The notes under the pieces are model-generated. The model saw only the letters and a list, made by a program, of their open reading frames with translations, had not been told where the DNA came from and ran no database searches. Positions 1 through 7,590 of a stretch of 64,000 nt of DNA are shown here, in pieces. Source of the stretch: Kumtagia sp963839725. GTDB lineage: Bacteria; Pseudomonadota; Alphaproteobacteria; Rhizobiales; Rhizobiaceae. Each line of letters starts with the position of its first letter. The stretch's first letter is position 1. The stretch spans positions 1 to 64,000 of the forward strand of contig CAWIWT010000001.1 of assembly GCA_963839725.1 (NCBI GenBank). The letters are read 5' to 3'. A program made the position numbers and the translations under genes.

Positions 1-221
1 TCATCTCCGAGCAGCGCGCGAGCGCCCTTTGGGCAGCATTTGCCTTCATTACCATTCCGCCGTTGGTGATACTCTTATTAGGTCTCGCCACGGCGTGGGT
101 TATTGCTGGTTTCCGTCGCCGCCCGGACGCCCCGGCCTATCTTTGTAGGCATCGAGGTCACACGCGAAACCGCTTGCAGAAGCCGACAAAGGTCCTTTCG
201 ATTACCGCAGGTTCGGGCTGA
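1..221 (+). CDS. C-terminal end of an unidentified membrane protein (partial)
   Basis: The frame starting at base 3 is open from the window edge to a TGA at 219-221 and gives about 72 residues. It contains one strongly hydrophobic segment (AFAFITIPPLVILLLGLATAW, roughly residues 12-32) followed at once by a basic stretch (GFRRRP), as at the cytoplasmic end of a transmembrane helix. The last ~30 residues are basic and low in motifs. The start lies outside the window. I do not recognise the family. The neighbouring small genes suggest an accessory element. Confidence 0.45.
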   Translation, partial: ISEQRASALWAAFAFITIPPLVILLLGLATAWVIAGFRRRPDAPAYLCRHRGHTRNRLQKPTKVLSITAGSG

Positions 222-248
222 GAGTTTTTGGCCTGAAAGCTCGAGTGT

Positions 249-695
249 CTAGCGAGCCGTCTCTGGCACGCAGACGAGGGGCCGCAATTCGCTGACGATA
301 ACGCCGCCGCGCGGAGTCACTAGGCTGCCGATCCAGTTATTCGAAAAGACGCCGCTCGCGTCGGCCGGAACCAGCCACAGCGTTTCATTGTCGCCGAACT
401 CGACTTTGACCTCGGTTGCCAGCGGACTGCCAGGAACAGAAACCGTGTAGTGTCTCGAGATCTTCAGATACGTGTTGCGCGCGACAACCTCGTTTTTTTC
501 GAACCGTATCGAAATGTCGAATTCCGATGTCTCAGTCGCACAGGTCTTCGATCGCTCGCAGGTGACCAGCGCGGCCGCGTGACAGGCCCACGAATAACCA
601 TTCTTCCACATCGGATTGTCGCCGGCCGCAGCTGCAGCGCACCCGAAAAACAGTGCCACACCAAACAAAGCGCCCTGCCCGACCCATTTCGTCAT
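249..695 (-). CDS. small secreted protein of unknown function
   Basis: The ATG at 695 gives 148 residues starting MTKWVGQGALFGVALFFGCAA, a convincing Sec signal peptide with likely cleavage after the alanine-rich stretch. A longer frame from 746 would put 17 residues before the signal and is less likely. The mature part has four or five cysteines (including WACHAAALVTCERSKTC and a C-terminal VCVP) and beta-rich spacing, suggesting a small disulphide-bonded periplasmic protein. I cannot assign a family. It lies among accessory genes with no clear operon partner. Confidence 0.5.
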   Translation of the reverse strand: MTKWVGQGALFGVALFFGCAAAAAGDNPMWKNGYSWACHAAALVTCERSKTCATETSEFDISIRFEKNEVVARNTYLKISRHYTVSVPGSPLATEVKVEFGDNETLWLVPADASGVFSNNWIGSLVTPRGGVIVSELRPLVCVPETAR

Positions 696-1076
696 TGTCT
701 CAATCGTCCTGGTTGTAAAAATCATCGCGGCGTGCTGTCGGCACACGGCATCTTCACCCTTTCCCCCGATCGTTCGTTATCGGCTTAGGCCCTCGTTCAA
801 ATTAGGTATACCGAATACAAACGTCCTGTCTCGCCAGCGGAAACAGCTCGCGCGCACACCCAAAAGACGCATACGAAACGAGCCCTTGCGGCCGGCCTCG
901 AAATCGCCAATGCCGGCTGATCGCCCGGTCGTCCTGAAGCGGATGCTTTCGCTGCTGCGCAAGCCAACTCGCCAGCTCCAAGCCACTGGCCGTATCATTT
1001 CGATCGGTGGCCAAAACTCGTCATAACTAGTCGTCATCACAGATACGGCGCAATAGTTATAACGAATTCGCCAGCG
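696..1076. other. intergenic stretch without a supportable gene
   Basis: About 380 bases. Several overlapping open frames occur on both strands (for example 777-1040 minus, 87 codons), but none has a recognisable motif, a ribosome site or a clear advantage over its rivals. A real small gene on the minus strand cannot be excluded. Confidence 0.4.
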
Positions 1077-1337
1077 TCAACGCGGACCTGCATCCTGCCA
1101 GTTGAGATCAAGCTTTTCGAAGATCCTGGCAAGCGTATTGATAGTAGGGTTTCCCACGCCGTCTTTCCATTTCAAGTAGCTGGACGGTGCAACAGTTAGA
1201 AATTCGCACATCGATTGCAGGCCAAGACCTTTGCTCTCACGCGCTTTCTCTATCTGTTCTCCTAGCCAGCACATAAACTCTCGTTGAGGTTCCCCCGCGA
1301 AACCTTTTGAAACATTCTCGACATGCACTTCCAACAC
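1077..1337 (-). CDS. small XRE-type helix-turn-helix regulator
   Basis: About 86 residues with one Cro/C1-type helix-turn-helix domain: FMCWLGEQIEKAR, then GLGLQSMCEFLTVAPSSYLKW, and GVGNPTINTLARIFEKLDL as the closing helices. The start is uncertain. GTG at 1337, TTG at 1334 or GTG at 1328 all follow a G-rich stretch, and no ATG lies upstream of the domain. Codons further upstream run into the promoter-like region. The C-terminal half resembles the XRE gene at 1390-1602 (shared GNPTI core), so the two look like distant paralogues. Probably a DNA-binding regulator of the mobile element. Target unknown. Confidence 0.6.
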   Translation of the reverse strand: MLEVHVENVSKGFAGEPQREFMCWLGEQIEKARESKGLGLQSMCEFLTVAPSSYLKWKDGVGNPTINTLARIFEKLDLNWQDAGPR

Positions 1338-1358
1338 AACCCCCGTAGAGCTCCGGAG

Positions 1359-1368
1359 ATTACATATA
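1359..1368 (-). promoter_or_regulatory. motif shared by two XRE-gene promoters, copy 1
   Basis: The plus strand reads ATTACATATA (minus TATATGTAAT), 22 bases upstream of the GTG of the first XRE gene. The identical 10-mer recurs at 1662-1671 upstream of the second XRE gene. On the minus strand TAGACA, 17 bases and TTATAT precede it, so it overlaps a plausible -10 region. It may be a shared promoter element or a common operator. Confidence 0.4.
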
Positions 1369-1389
1369 AATAGCGGTTCGCACAGATGT

Positions 1390-1602
1390 CTAGAGAATTT
1401 CGGCTTCGTCGTCCGGCTTAGAAAACAGAACCCAAAGGGGCATTCCTGTCGCCCGGGCAATCCTGGTCACTGACATGATCGTCGGATTCCCGGTTCCGTC
1501 GAGGATTTCGTAGTAAACGCTCTCCGCAACGCCAAGGAAGCGCGAGAACTCCACCTTCCCCATGCCGCGAGTCTGACGCTCGCGTTCCAACCGGATAGCC
1601 AT
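1390..1602 (-). CDS. small XRE-type helix-turn-helix regulator (paralogue)
   Basis: 70 residues, almost wholly a helix-turn-helix domain: RLERERQTRGMGKVEFSRFL, GVAESVYYEILDGTGNP, then TIMSVTRIARATGMPLWVLF. The ATG at 1602 is the only ATG in the frame before an in-frame stop near 1665, though its ribosome site is weak. It shares the ..GxGNPTI.. core with the downstream XRE gene and the 10-bp promoter motif. The two may form an interacting or mutually regulating pair. Family function is DNA binding; the target is unknown. Confidence 0.6.
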   Translation of the reverse strand: MAIRLERERQTRGMGKVEFSRFLGVAESVYYEILDGTGNPTIMSVTRIARATGMPLWVLFSKPDDEAEIL

Positions 1603-1661
1603 GTTCCGAACAATGATTTGGCCGTCCTTGTTGTCTTGAGCCTCTTTTTTCGCATGACCAT

Positions 1662-1671
1662 ATTACATATA
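1662..1671 (-). promoter_or_regulatory. motif shared by two XRE-gene promoters, copy 2
   Basis: ATTACATATA on the plus strand, identical to 1359-1368. It lies about 60 bases upstream of the second XRE ATG and about 30 bases upstream of the divergent gene starting at 1703, so one bound protein could affect both directions. Confidence 0.4.
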
Positions 1672-1702
1672 CCTAGTAAGATGGATGTGTGGAGCGCCAG
1701 TA

Positions 1703-2206
1703 ATGCCTACAAATCGCCGTATCAAATCAGTTGCACCTCTCGTTTTAGGAAGCTTGATGTCCCTGAGTCAAACTAATCTCGCCGTGAGTAGTGAGTTCGG
1801 ATGCACCGTCCTGTTGTGTGCTGCGTCGCAGAATCCACCATGGCAAGGCGTCCCCACTTGCGTTGCGCCAATGACCGAACTCATCTCGATGATGAAGGCC
1901 CCTGGCTTCTCCTGGCCGACATGCCCCGAAGGCGGCATCGGTAAGCCGGGTCATGACGAGTATGAGGGCTGTCCAGAGGGATGGCAAGTTGCCGAAAGCT
2001 ATACAAGTCGAGATCACGATCGCGGCGTTCCAGACCTCTGTAAAAAGAAGGCCAAGTGCGAGCGGTCGGAAGGATGGCACGAACGTGGCTCAGAGTCCTC
2101 CTGCCCGAATTTGTCACTATGCGGCGCCCCCTACGCTCCAAACCCTACTATTTTGATATCCCGAACTCGGCGACGGGCACGACCCTGCGTCACTGGTTTA
2201 ACCTGA
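1703..2206 (+). CDS. secreted protein of a family found beside conjugation genes
   Basis: 167 residues from the ATG at 1703; an in-frame ATG at 1685 is the alternative. The N-terminus (MPTNRRIKSVAPLVLGSLM) looks like a signal peptide. The mature start, SEFGCTVLLCAAS followed by NPPWQGVPTCVAPM and later SWPTCPEGG, is cysteine-rich. It resembles a short protein family I associate with alphaproteobacterial conjugative plasmids and integrative elements near type IV secretion genes. That association is from memory, not a search. The last ~25 residues are arginine-rich and may not be native. No T4SS genes are visible in the window. Confidence 0.5.
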   Translation: MPTNRRIKSVAPLVLGSLMSLSQTNLAVSSEFGCTVLLCAASQNPPWQGVPTCVAPMTELISMMKAPGFSWPTCPEGGIGKPGHDEYEGCPEGWQVAESYTSRDHDRGVPDLCKKKAKCERSEGWHERGSESSCPNLSLCGAPYAPNPTILISRTRRRARPCVTGLT

Positions 2207-2223
2207 ATCACTGAGGCGCGCCC

Positions 2224-2546
2224 ATGCTAAACGTAAATCGACTCGTCCTCGCGGGGAATGTCGGATCAATCGATCCAAAAGAAAAATTTGTAAAATCTCT
2301 GTCGCGACGGAAAGACTTTGGCGCGACGAGTTCACCGACGAAACAAAGAAAAAGACCGAATGGAATTCGGTCAGCTTCTTCAATCCGGCTCACGTCAAAT
2401 ACATCAGGGAACAGCTGCAGGTCGGCGATCGCGTCTACATAGAAGCGCGCGTCGAATCGACCAGCTATGACCGTGACGGCCAGACAGTTTATGTCACCAA
2501 CATCAACGCCGATCATTTCCAGAATGTCGACCACAAGAAAAAGTAA
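2224..2546 (+). pseudogene. ssb: single-stranded DNA-binding protein, frameshifted
   Basis: The first frame reads MLNVNRLVLAGNVGSIDP, the classic SSB N-terminus. After about 24 codons the homology continues in another frame: ISVATERLWRDEFTDET, then TEWNSVSFFNPAHVKYI, REQLQVGDRVYIEARVES and the strand VYVTNINADHF, ending at TAA 2544-2546. Adding one A to the AAAA run near 2292 restores a single frame of about 107 residues. The restored protein would be a minimal OB-fold SSB lacking the usual glycine/proline linker and acidic tip, as in some plasmid SSBs. In conjugative elements SSB coats incoming DNA. The frameshift is either real inactivation or a sequencing error. Confidence 0.8.
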
Positions 2547-2550
2547 GGAA

Positions 2551-2578
2551 AAAGCGGCCGCGGAGACGCGGCCGCTTT
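2551..2578 (+). terminator. intrinsic terminator after ssb
   Basis: A perfect 12-bp stem AAAGCGGCCGCG / CGCGGCCGCTTT around a GAGA loop, followed by TTTTC and placed five bases after the ssb stop. Confidence 0.85.
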
Positions 2579-2589
2579 TCCGACGGGCT

Positions 2590-3021
2590 TTGTTGAGCTT
2601 GGTCGCCGTCCCGCTCTCTTGGCCCGCTATTGCCGACGCGACCAGAAAAAACACCCACATCCCCGTCGCTATCACTTTCTGCGATTCAACGAGTTGCAAA
2701 CAAGCGCTCGCAAGGATTTGGGACGGCGACACTTTCCGTCTCGAGGTCAAGGGGTTCGGCCGTGATCAAGATCCGCATAGCGAACATCGACACGCCCGAA
2801 ATCGAAGGACGATGTCAGGCCGAAAGTCTCGGCGCCCAAAAAGCCAAGATCGCGCTTGCCGAAATCATCAGCGGCAATCAGGTCTTTGCGACCTGGGACG
2901 GCCGAGATGGTTGGGCCGAGAAATCGCCTGGTTGTCGATCGGCGGCAACGATGTCGGCGAGATGCTTGTCAATCGAGGGCTAGCAAGGCCATGGAACGGG
3001 CGCCGTCTTCCCTGGTGTTGA
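2590..3021 (+). pseudogene. thermonuclease-like (SNase) protein, two frameshifts
   Basis: Three frame segments in order make one SNase-like protein: ALARIWDGDTFRLEVKG, then AVIKIRIANIDTPEIEGRCQ and AQKAKIALAEIISGNQVFA, then GREIAWLSIGGNDVGEML with NRGLARPWNG at the C-terminus. The DGDT start of the fold, the IRIxxIDTPE strand and the DxxGRxxA.. region are all present. One extra G in the GGGG near 2750 and one missing G in the GGG near 2912 account for both shifts. The start is unclear (TTG at 2590 or 2593, before a hydrophobic stretch that could be a signal). Such nucleases occur on plasmids and integrative elements. As sequenced, no full-length enzyme can be made. Confidence 0.7.
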
Positions 3022-3160
3022 AGTGCCTCGGCGCGCCACTTCGTGGCCGGGCTCTATGCGCGGTACGAAGCCAGCCTTCGGCCGTCTTCGCCGATTCCGG
3101 TAACGATCGCTCGCGCAGCGCCGCCTGGTCGGCGGCACAAAGCCATAAGTCTGACAGGGA

Positions 3161-3194
3161 GAGCCGCCAGCGCGCTTGCGCGCGTTGGCGGCTC
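3161..3194 (+). terminator. strong hairpin after the nuclease pseudogene
   Basis: GAGCCGCCAGCGCGC pairs with GCGCGTTGGCGGCTC (one G-T pair) around a TTGC loop. The following stretch is T-rich but interrupted, so termination is likely but not certain. Confidence 0.5.
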
Positions 3195-3502
3195 ATACTC
3201 TTTCCCTTTTAGGTTTCCGCCCTGCCAGCGCCTGCGGCCGCGTGAAGGGGCAGGCGCGGCAAGCCGCTTGTCGGGTCTCGACAAAAACGGCTTTCAGCCT
3301 TCGGCCGAACTTTCCGTTTTTCTCTCACGCCGACCCCTTCACACGTCCGGCCGGCGCCGGGGGTCGGGCTGCGCCCTCCCCCTCTGCCCAGGGGAATGCA
3401 CGAGGCATTCCTCTGTTCAGGGGGGAGGCTTCGCCCATTGGCGGAAGGGAAAGGCGTTGGGAAGCGCCAAGCCCTGCCGCGAGCGCAATAAGGAGAATTA
3501 CC
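3195..3502 (+). promoter_or_regulatory. GC-rich structured leader of the ParB-like gene
   Basis: About 310 bases with no supportable gene. It contains AAAAACGG (3283-3290) pairing with CCGTTTTT (3314-3321) around an inner TTCGGCCGAA palindrome, which could act as a terminator or attenuator. It ends in the clear ribosome site AAGGAG at 3490-3495. Open frames through it are shadows extending the downstream gene. Confidence 0.4.
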
Positions 3503-5494
3503 GTGACTGTTCAGACCCCTACCCTGCCCGAAACCAAAATGTTCACCGTCCCATTGGCCAAGCTCGCCTTATCCCCGCTGAACGTGCGCAAGATCAAAAC
3601 CAGCATCGAGGACTTGGTAGCCTCCATTCCTGAGCATGGATTGATCCAACCTCTTTCTGTTCTGCCGAACCCAGACAAGAACGGACATTATGACGTCATC
3701 GCGGGCGGTAGGCGGTTCCGCGCCCTCTCCCAGCTCTCGAAAGAAAAGAAGCTGCCGAAGGATTTTGCAGTGCCCTGCATGTTGCGCAAGGATGAGCAAG
3801 CGGAGGGTGTCTCCCTTGCCGAAAACTTCATCCGCATCCGCATGCACCCAGCCGACGAATTTGATGCGTTTCAAAGGCTCATCGAAGGCGGCAAGAATAT
3901 CAGCGAGATCGCCCAGGCGCATGGCGTGAACGAGCATTTTGTTGCCGGACGGCTGCGGCTTGCCAGCGTCGCGCCAAAAATCTTGGAAGCGTTCCGCAGG
4001 GACAAGGTCACCATCATGCAGGTCCAATCGTATGCCATAAATACCGACCGCGAGCGGCAGTTGTCGGTCTTTAAGAACTTGCCCGCCGACGCCTCTCCAT
4101 TCAGCATCCGGCGCGCTCTTTCGGAAGGCAACGTTCCGTCCTCTGACGCGCGCGTGGCCTTTGTCAGCATCGAAGCGTATCAGGCAGCCGGCGGCGCTAT
4201 TACGCAGGATCTTTTCCCCGAGCAGGGCGACGGCATCTATCTGACTGACGCCGCCTTACTGGACAAGCTTTTCGCTGAAAAACTCGACACCGTTGTCGCC
4301 GACCTAAAAGCCGAAGGCTGGAGCGACGCATTCGTCTGGCAAGGTCACATATGGGAGCTTCGAGACAAGTTTAGCGGCAGGGTCTATCCTACCGTTCGCC
4401 CGCTGACCGAACACGAAGAGCAGCGCAAGGCCGACTATGAAAAGCGCATGGAGGCGCTTGGCGAGCAGTGCAACGCCGACGAGGAGAACAAAGCGCTTCT
4501 GGAAGCCTACGAGGCATTGGGATCTGAGTCCGAAGCGTTCGCAAAGCAGATCGCGGAAAGCAGCCCCGAGGTCTATCAGCCCGAAGATTTGGCGCGTGCC
4601 GTTGCCGTCGTCACGGTGGACTATCACGGCTTCGTTTCGGTCCTTCGCGGTTTGTATCAACAGAGGGGCAACGCCACCGCCAAGCAGGGCGACACCGCTG
4701 TCAAGAAAGCCGACAGCGACGGGATCGAGCTTCCCGGCGCTCCGATGCGGGAAGAACTCGCCGCCGTCCGCACAGCGTGCATAGCGGCCGATCTTTCCGC
4801 CAACCCCGTAATAGCTCTTGTCGCAACCGTGCATGCCCTCGCGATGTCGGCGCTAAAACTTCCTGGACAGCACTACGGCGAGCGCTCCGGCGTCCTGTTT
4901 TCAGCAGAGAACGGCGCTCCGGGAAACCGCATCGCCAACAAGACTATGCGCCCCCTGAGCGCGGTCAGGGAAGCGCTACAGGCAAAGCGTGAGGCAATGC
5001 CCGAGCATCCGGCGGATTGGTGGTCATATTTCCTCGCGATGGATCAGGCTTCGTTACTGGACCATTTGGCGGCGTTCGCTGCCGTGTCTTACAAGTGCTA
5101 CGTCCAATACGAGCCCGCCGCCGTCCGCGTTCATGGTGACCAACTGGCCGCCGCGCTCGGAACCAACCCCGAGCGGTGGGTTACGCTTTCCGATCTGGAA
5201 TTCCTTCCCCGCACGAAGAAGGCCAGCATCCTTGCCGCTCTCGAAAAGACCAAGGGTAAAGCTTGCGCAGAAAACTTTTCGAAGCTGAAAAAATCCGAGC
5301 TTGTCGGAAAGGCGACCGAGCACCTGGACGGAGTTTGGCTCCCCGCCGCCTTGTCGGCGTTCGCCGACGGGGGCGATCACGACCAAGCCCGCAAGCCAAT
5401 CGAACGCTACAACTCCCCTTACTACGCAGCTGCCGATGCCGGCGACGACGATCTTGAGGACATCGAGGACGACGCATCCAACGACGAGGAATAG
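3503..5494 (+). CDS. large ParB/Spo0J-like DNA-binding protein of a mobile element
   Basis: The GTG at 3503 follows AAGGAGAATTACC and gives 663 residues; the open frame extends further upstream but without homology. The N-terminal ParB/sulfiredoxin-type domain has LSPLNVRK, LVASIPEHGLIQPLSV, the GGRRFRAL box (about residues 62-69) and the AENFIR box. A helix-turn-helix follows (ISEIAQAHGVNEHFVAGRLR). The remaining ~400 residues are helical and end in a highly acidic tail (DDDLEDIEDD). The family binds DNA near a centromere-like site or acts as a regulator on plasmids and ICEs. No ParA ATPase gene is in the window, so a classical ParAB pair is not shown. Structured tandem repeats lie 1.6 kb downstream. 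Confidence 0.85.
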   Translation: MTVQTPTLPETKMFTVPLAKLALSPLNVRKIKTSIEDLVASIPEHGLIQPLSVLPNPDKNGHYDVIAGGRRFRALSQLSKEKKLPKDFAVPCMLRKDEQAEGVSLAENFIRIRMHPADEFDAFQRLIEGGKNISEIAQAHGVNEHFVAGRLRLASVAPKILEAFRRDKVTIMQVQSYAINTDRERQLSVFKNLPADASPFSIRRALSEGNVPSSDARVAFVSIEAYQAAGGAITQDLFPEQGDGIYLTDAALLDKLFAEKLDTVVADLKAEGWSDAFVWQGHIWELRDKFSGRVYPTVRPLTEHEEQRKADYEKRMEALGEQCNADEENKALLEAYEALGSESEAFAKQIAESSPEVYQPEDLARAVAVVTVDYHGFVSVLRGLYQQRGNATAKQGDTAVKKADSDGIELPGAPMREELAAVRTACIAADLSANPVIALVATVHALAMSALKLPGQHYGERSGVLFSAENGAPGNRIANKTMRPLSAVREALQAKREAMPEHPADWWSYFLAMDQASLLDHLAAFAAVSYKCYVQYEPAAVRVHGDQLAAALGTNPERWVTLSDLEFLPRTKKASILAALEKTKGKACAENFSKLKKSELVGKATEHLDGVWLPAALSAFADGGDHDQARKPIERYNSPYYAAADAGDDDLEDIEDDASNDEE

Positions 5495-5587
5495 CCCTTC
5501 CCGCCGCCATGGTGTCCCCCCCGCCATGGCATTGCACCCGCCGCGTTTCTCCTTGCGCGGCGCGTGCATCAATCCCGGACAAATGCC

Positions 5588-5995
5588 ATGACCACCGAAA
5601 GCCGCCCGTCTGAACTTGCTGCCCTCGTCCTCTCCCTGCCCGACGACAACGCCTATCGCCTGTTTCGCGGCGACCGAGACCAGATCGCGCGACAGTTCGG
5701 GCGGCTTGAATTCGACTGGAATCCGGATCGGTGCACCGAATCCGAAGCCGCAGCCATGTTCAATCGCATCTGCGCTCTAAAGGCGGCTGCGCTCGCCTCC
5801 TATGATGCGCGAGAGGAAAAAGTCGTCGAATTCGCGGCCACCGCAATTTCCGCCTGGCTGAGTGAGCAAGGGCGGTCCCTCCCCCGCAACCACTACAAGG
5901 ACTGCGTTACGGACTTCGCCGCGATCCTTCTCGCCAACGGCGCAGACCTCGAGCAGGAGCCGCGCCTTGCAATGTTCGAAACCTTCGGAGTTTGA
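5588..5995 (+). CDS. conserved-looking small protein, function unknown
   Basis: 135 residues starting MTTESRPSELAALVLSLPDD. The protein is mostly helical and soluble, with no signal peptide, membrane segment or motif that I recognise. It lies 93 bases after the ParB-like gene, and its stop is three bases before the next ATG, so it probably shares that gene's transcript. Codon use matches the neighbours. Confidence 0.65.
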   Translation: MTTESRPSELAALVLSLPDDNAYRLFRGDRDQIARQFGRLEFDWNPDRCTESEAAAMFNRICALKAAALASYDAREEKVVEFAATAISAWLSEQGRSLPRNHYKDCVTDFAAILLANGADLEQEPRLAMFETFGV

Positions 5996-5998
5996 CCC

Positions 5999-6292
5999 AT
6001 GTCCCGCTATCAGCCGTGCCGCGTCGGCTTGCATGTCTGCGGTATCAACCCATTGCGAGACGAACCCATCACAATCGCGAATTTTCCCCTGCGGGATGCT
6101 GCTGAGGCCCGGCGTCTGTTCTCGGTTGCCAAGTCCGAATGCGCCGCGCAGAGCGACGAGGAAGGCGATTTTGTCGTGGATTTGAATGTCGGTACGAATG
6201 AACTGCAGGTCGAGGACTTCATCATGAGCCGGCAGATGCTGGCGCGCCTCTCCGGATTGCTCAATCCTGGCCGCAGGAAATCGCCTCACTGA
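5999..6292 (+). CDS. small protein of unknown function
   Basis: 97 residues, ATG three bases after the previous stop, suggesting translational coupling. The sequence is MSRYQPCRVGLHVCGINPL followed by an acidic middle (QSDEEGDFVVDLNVG) and a helical end. No motif or family was recognised. Position and spacing make it the third gene of a ParB-like transcript. Confidence 0.6.
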   Translation: MSRYQPCRVGLHVCGINPLRDEPITIANFPLRDAAEARRLFSVAKSECAAQSDEEGDFVVDLNVGTNELQVEDFIMSRQMLARLSGLLNPGRRKSPH

Positions 6293-6324
6293 CTGCAAAA
6301 CCAGTTGTGGGGATATTCATTTTC

Positions 6325-6341
6325 GCATATCCTGTATATGC
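6325..6341 (+). promoter_or_regulatory. palindromic operator before the toxin-antitoxin pair
   Basis: GCATAT CCTGT ATATGC is a perfect 6-bp inverted repeat with a 5-base spacer, 26 bases before the antitoxin ATG. A second palindrome, GGATATCC, lies at 6348-6355. Type II antitoxins autoregulate at such sites. Direct binding is inferred. Confidence 0.6.
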
Positions 6342-6367
6342 AATTCGGGATATCCAAAGGAACTGAA

Positions 6368-6607
6368 ATGGCCCTCTATATTCGAGACGATTCCGTCGAC
6401 CAGCTCGCCGAACGGCTGCGCAAGGCGTTGAGCGCTCCGACCAAGACGGACGCCGTTCGTACCGCACTAAAGCATGAGTTGGCGCGTATCGAAAACGCTA
6501 CCCCCCTGCGTGATCGTGTCAAGGAAATCCAGATGTCTTTGGGGATTGACGGCCGCACTGACGGCTTCGACCAAAAGGCATTTTCTGACAGCTTGTACGA
6601 CGAGTAA
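6368..6607 (+). CDS. vapB: VapB-type antitoxin (PSK transcription-factor family)
   Basis: 79 residues from the ATG at 6368, preceded by AAAGGA. The start MALYIRDDSVDQLAERLRKA fits the Rv0623/PSK_trans_fac antitoxin family. An N-terminal ribbon-helix DNA-binding part (residues 1-40, including TKTDAVRTAL) is followed by a flexible C-terminal segment (SLGIDGRTDGFDQKAF) that in this family blocks the toxin active site. It sits directly upstream of the PIN toxin with a 3-base gap, and a palindrome in the promoter suggests autorepression. It is in an accessory region, so element maintenance is the likely role. Confidence 0.85.
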   Translation: MALYIRDDSVDQLAERLRKALSAPTKTDAVRTALKHELARIENATPLRDRVKEIQMSLGIDGRTDGFDQKAFSDSLYDE

Positions 6608-6610
6608 GCT

Positions 6611-7048
6611 ATGTTCCTTGATGCATCCGCAGTCGTTGCCATCCTCGCCCAGGAGGATGACGCCGATGACCTTCTTTCCAGGATCGAGAAGGGTGTCAGT
6701 GCGCGCTACTACTCTGCCATTTCGGCCTACGAAGCGATTGTCAGCTTGGCGCGCATTCTCACAAATCTTACAGACGGTCAGCAAGCGCCCATAAAGCCGG
6801 AGACGATCGAACGCACGCAGCACCAGGTCATGGGTTTTCTCACTGTGCTGGAAGCGAAGGAAATCACAATCGGCGGGACCGTCCTCAATCGCGCCCTTGA
6901 TGCGACGCGCACCTACGGGAAACATGTCGCCCATCCGGCACGGCTGAACTTCGGTGATTGTTTCGCCTACGCTTGCGCCAAGGGATACCGCATTCCCATG
7001 CTGTTCAAAGGCAACGACTTTTCACAGACTGATATGGAACGAGCCTGA
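6611..7048 (+). CDS. vapC: VapC-type PIN-domain ribonuclease toxin
   Basis: 145 residues. The PIN-domain acidic residues are visible: Asp4 in MFLDASAVVAIL, Glu41 in SAYEAIVSLARI, the Asp of NFGDCFAYACA (about 116) and the Asp of LFKGNDF (about 134). VapC toxins cleave RNA (tRNA or rRNA) with Mg2+ when not held by VapB. Length and order (antitoxin first, 3-base gap) are typical, and no active-site residue is missing, so the pair appears functional. Confidence 0.88.
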   Translation: MFLDASAVVAILAQEDDADDLLSRIEKGVSARYYSAISAYEAIVSLARILTNLTDGQQAPIKPETIERTQHQVMGFLTVLEAKEITIGGTVLNRALDATRTYGKHVAHPARLNFGDCFAYACAKGYRIPMLFKGNDFSQTDMERA

Positions 7049-7084
7049 GCCTGATTTAACGGGCGCGTCTTAGGGCTTCAAGAG

Positions 7085-7590
7085 CAAGACCCATCGCTCG
7101 GGCCGCTGATCGCGTAACCCTTCGGGACGTCGGCGCCCGCGAAGCGGGCAGCTGCCGGCGCCGTCGCATGGGCTCCGGTGGCAGGAACAAGAGCGACGCT
7201 GCAGCGATCGCAATGGGCAAACCCATCCCTCGGGCCGCTGATCGCGTAGCCCTTCGGGACGGCGGCGCCCGCGAAGCGGGCAGCTGCCGGCGCCGTCGCA
7301 TGGGCTCCTGTGGCAGGAATAAAGAGCGACGCTGCAGCGACCGCAATAGGCAAGACCCATCCCTCGGGCCGCTGGACGCGTAACCCTTCGGGACGCCGAC
7401 GCCCGCGAAGCGGGCAGCTGCCGGCGCCGTCGCATGGGCTCCGGTGGCAGGAATAAAGAGCGACGCTGCAGCGATCGCAATAGGCAAGACCCATCCCTCG
7501 GGCCGCTGATCGCGTAACCCTTCGGGACGCCGGCGCCCGCAGAAGCGGGCAGCTGCCGGCGCCGTCGCATGGGCTCCGGTGGAAGAATTA
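7085..7590 (+). repeat. four tandem copies of a structured ~133-bp repeat
   Basis: The anchor CGGGCCGCTG occurs at 7099, 7231, 7365 and 7499, giving periods of 132, 134 and 134 bases, with about 90-95% identity between units by eye. Each unit carries a GCCCGC-GAA-GCGGGC stem inside a larger GCCGGC..GCCGGC stem. The first three units also carry CGCTGCAGCG and then a GCGATCGC or near-identical palindrome before the next unit begins. Periods are not multiples of three, so reading frames rotate between copies. This argues against a repeated protein even though long minus-strand frames cross the array. It lies between vapC and ardC. Role unknown. Confidence 0.85.

Noticed and set aside
777..1040. 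87-codon minus-strand frame and its overlapping rivals as a gene
   Set aside because: No motif, no ribosome site, and several equally long frames overlap on both strands.
3176..3502. 109-codon upstream extension of the ParB-like protein
   Set aside because: It crosses hairpins, has repetitive composition, and a strong AAGGAG ribosome site precedes the GTG at 3503.
7085..7590. Tandem repeat considered as a CRISPR array
   Set aside because: The units are ~133 bases and near-identical throughout, with no short repeat/unique spacer pattern and no cas genes.
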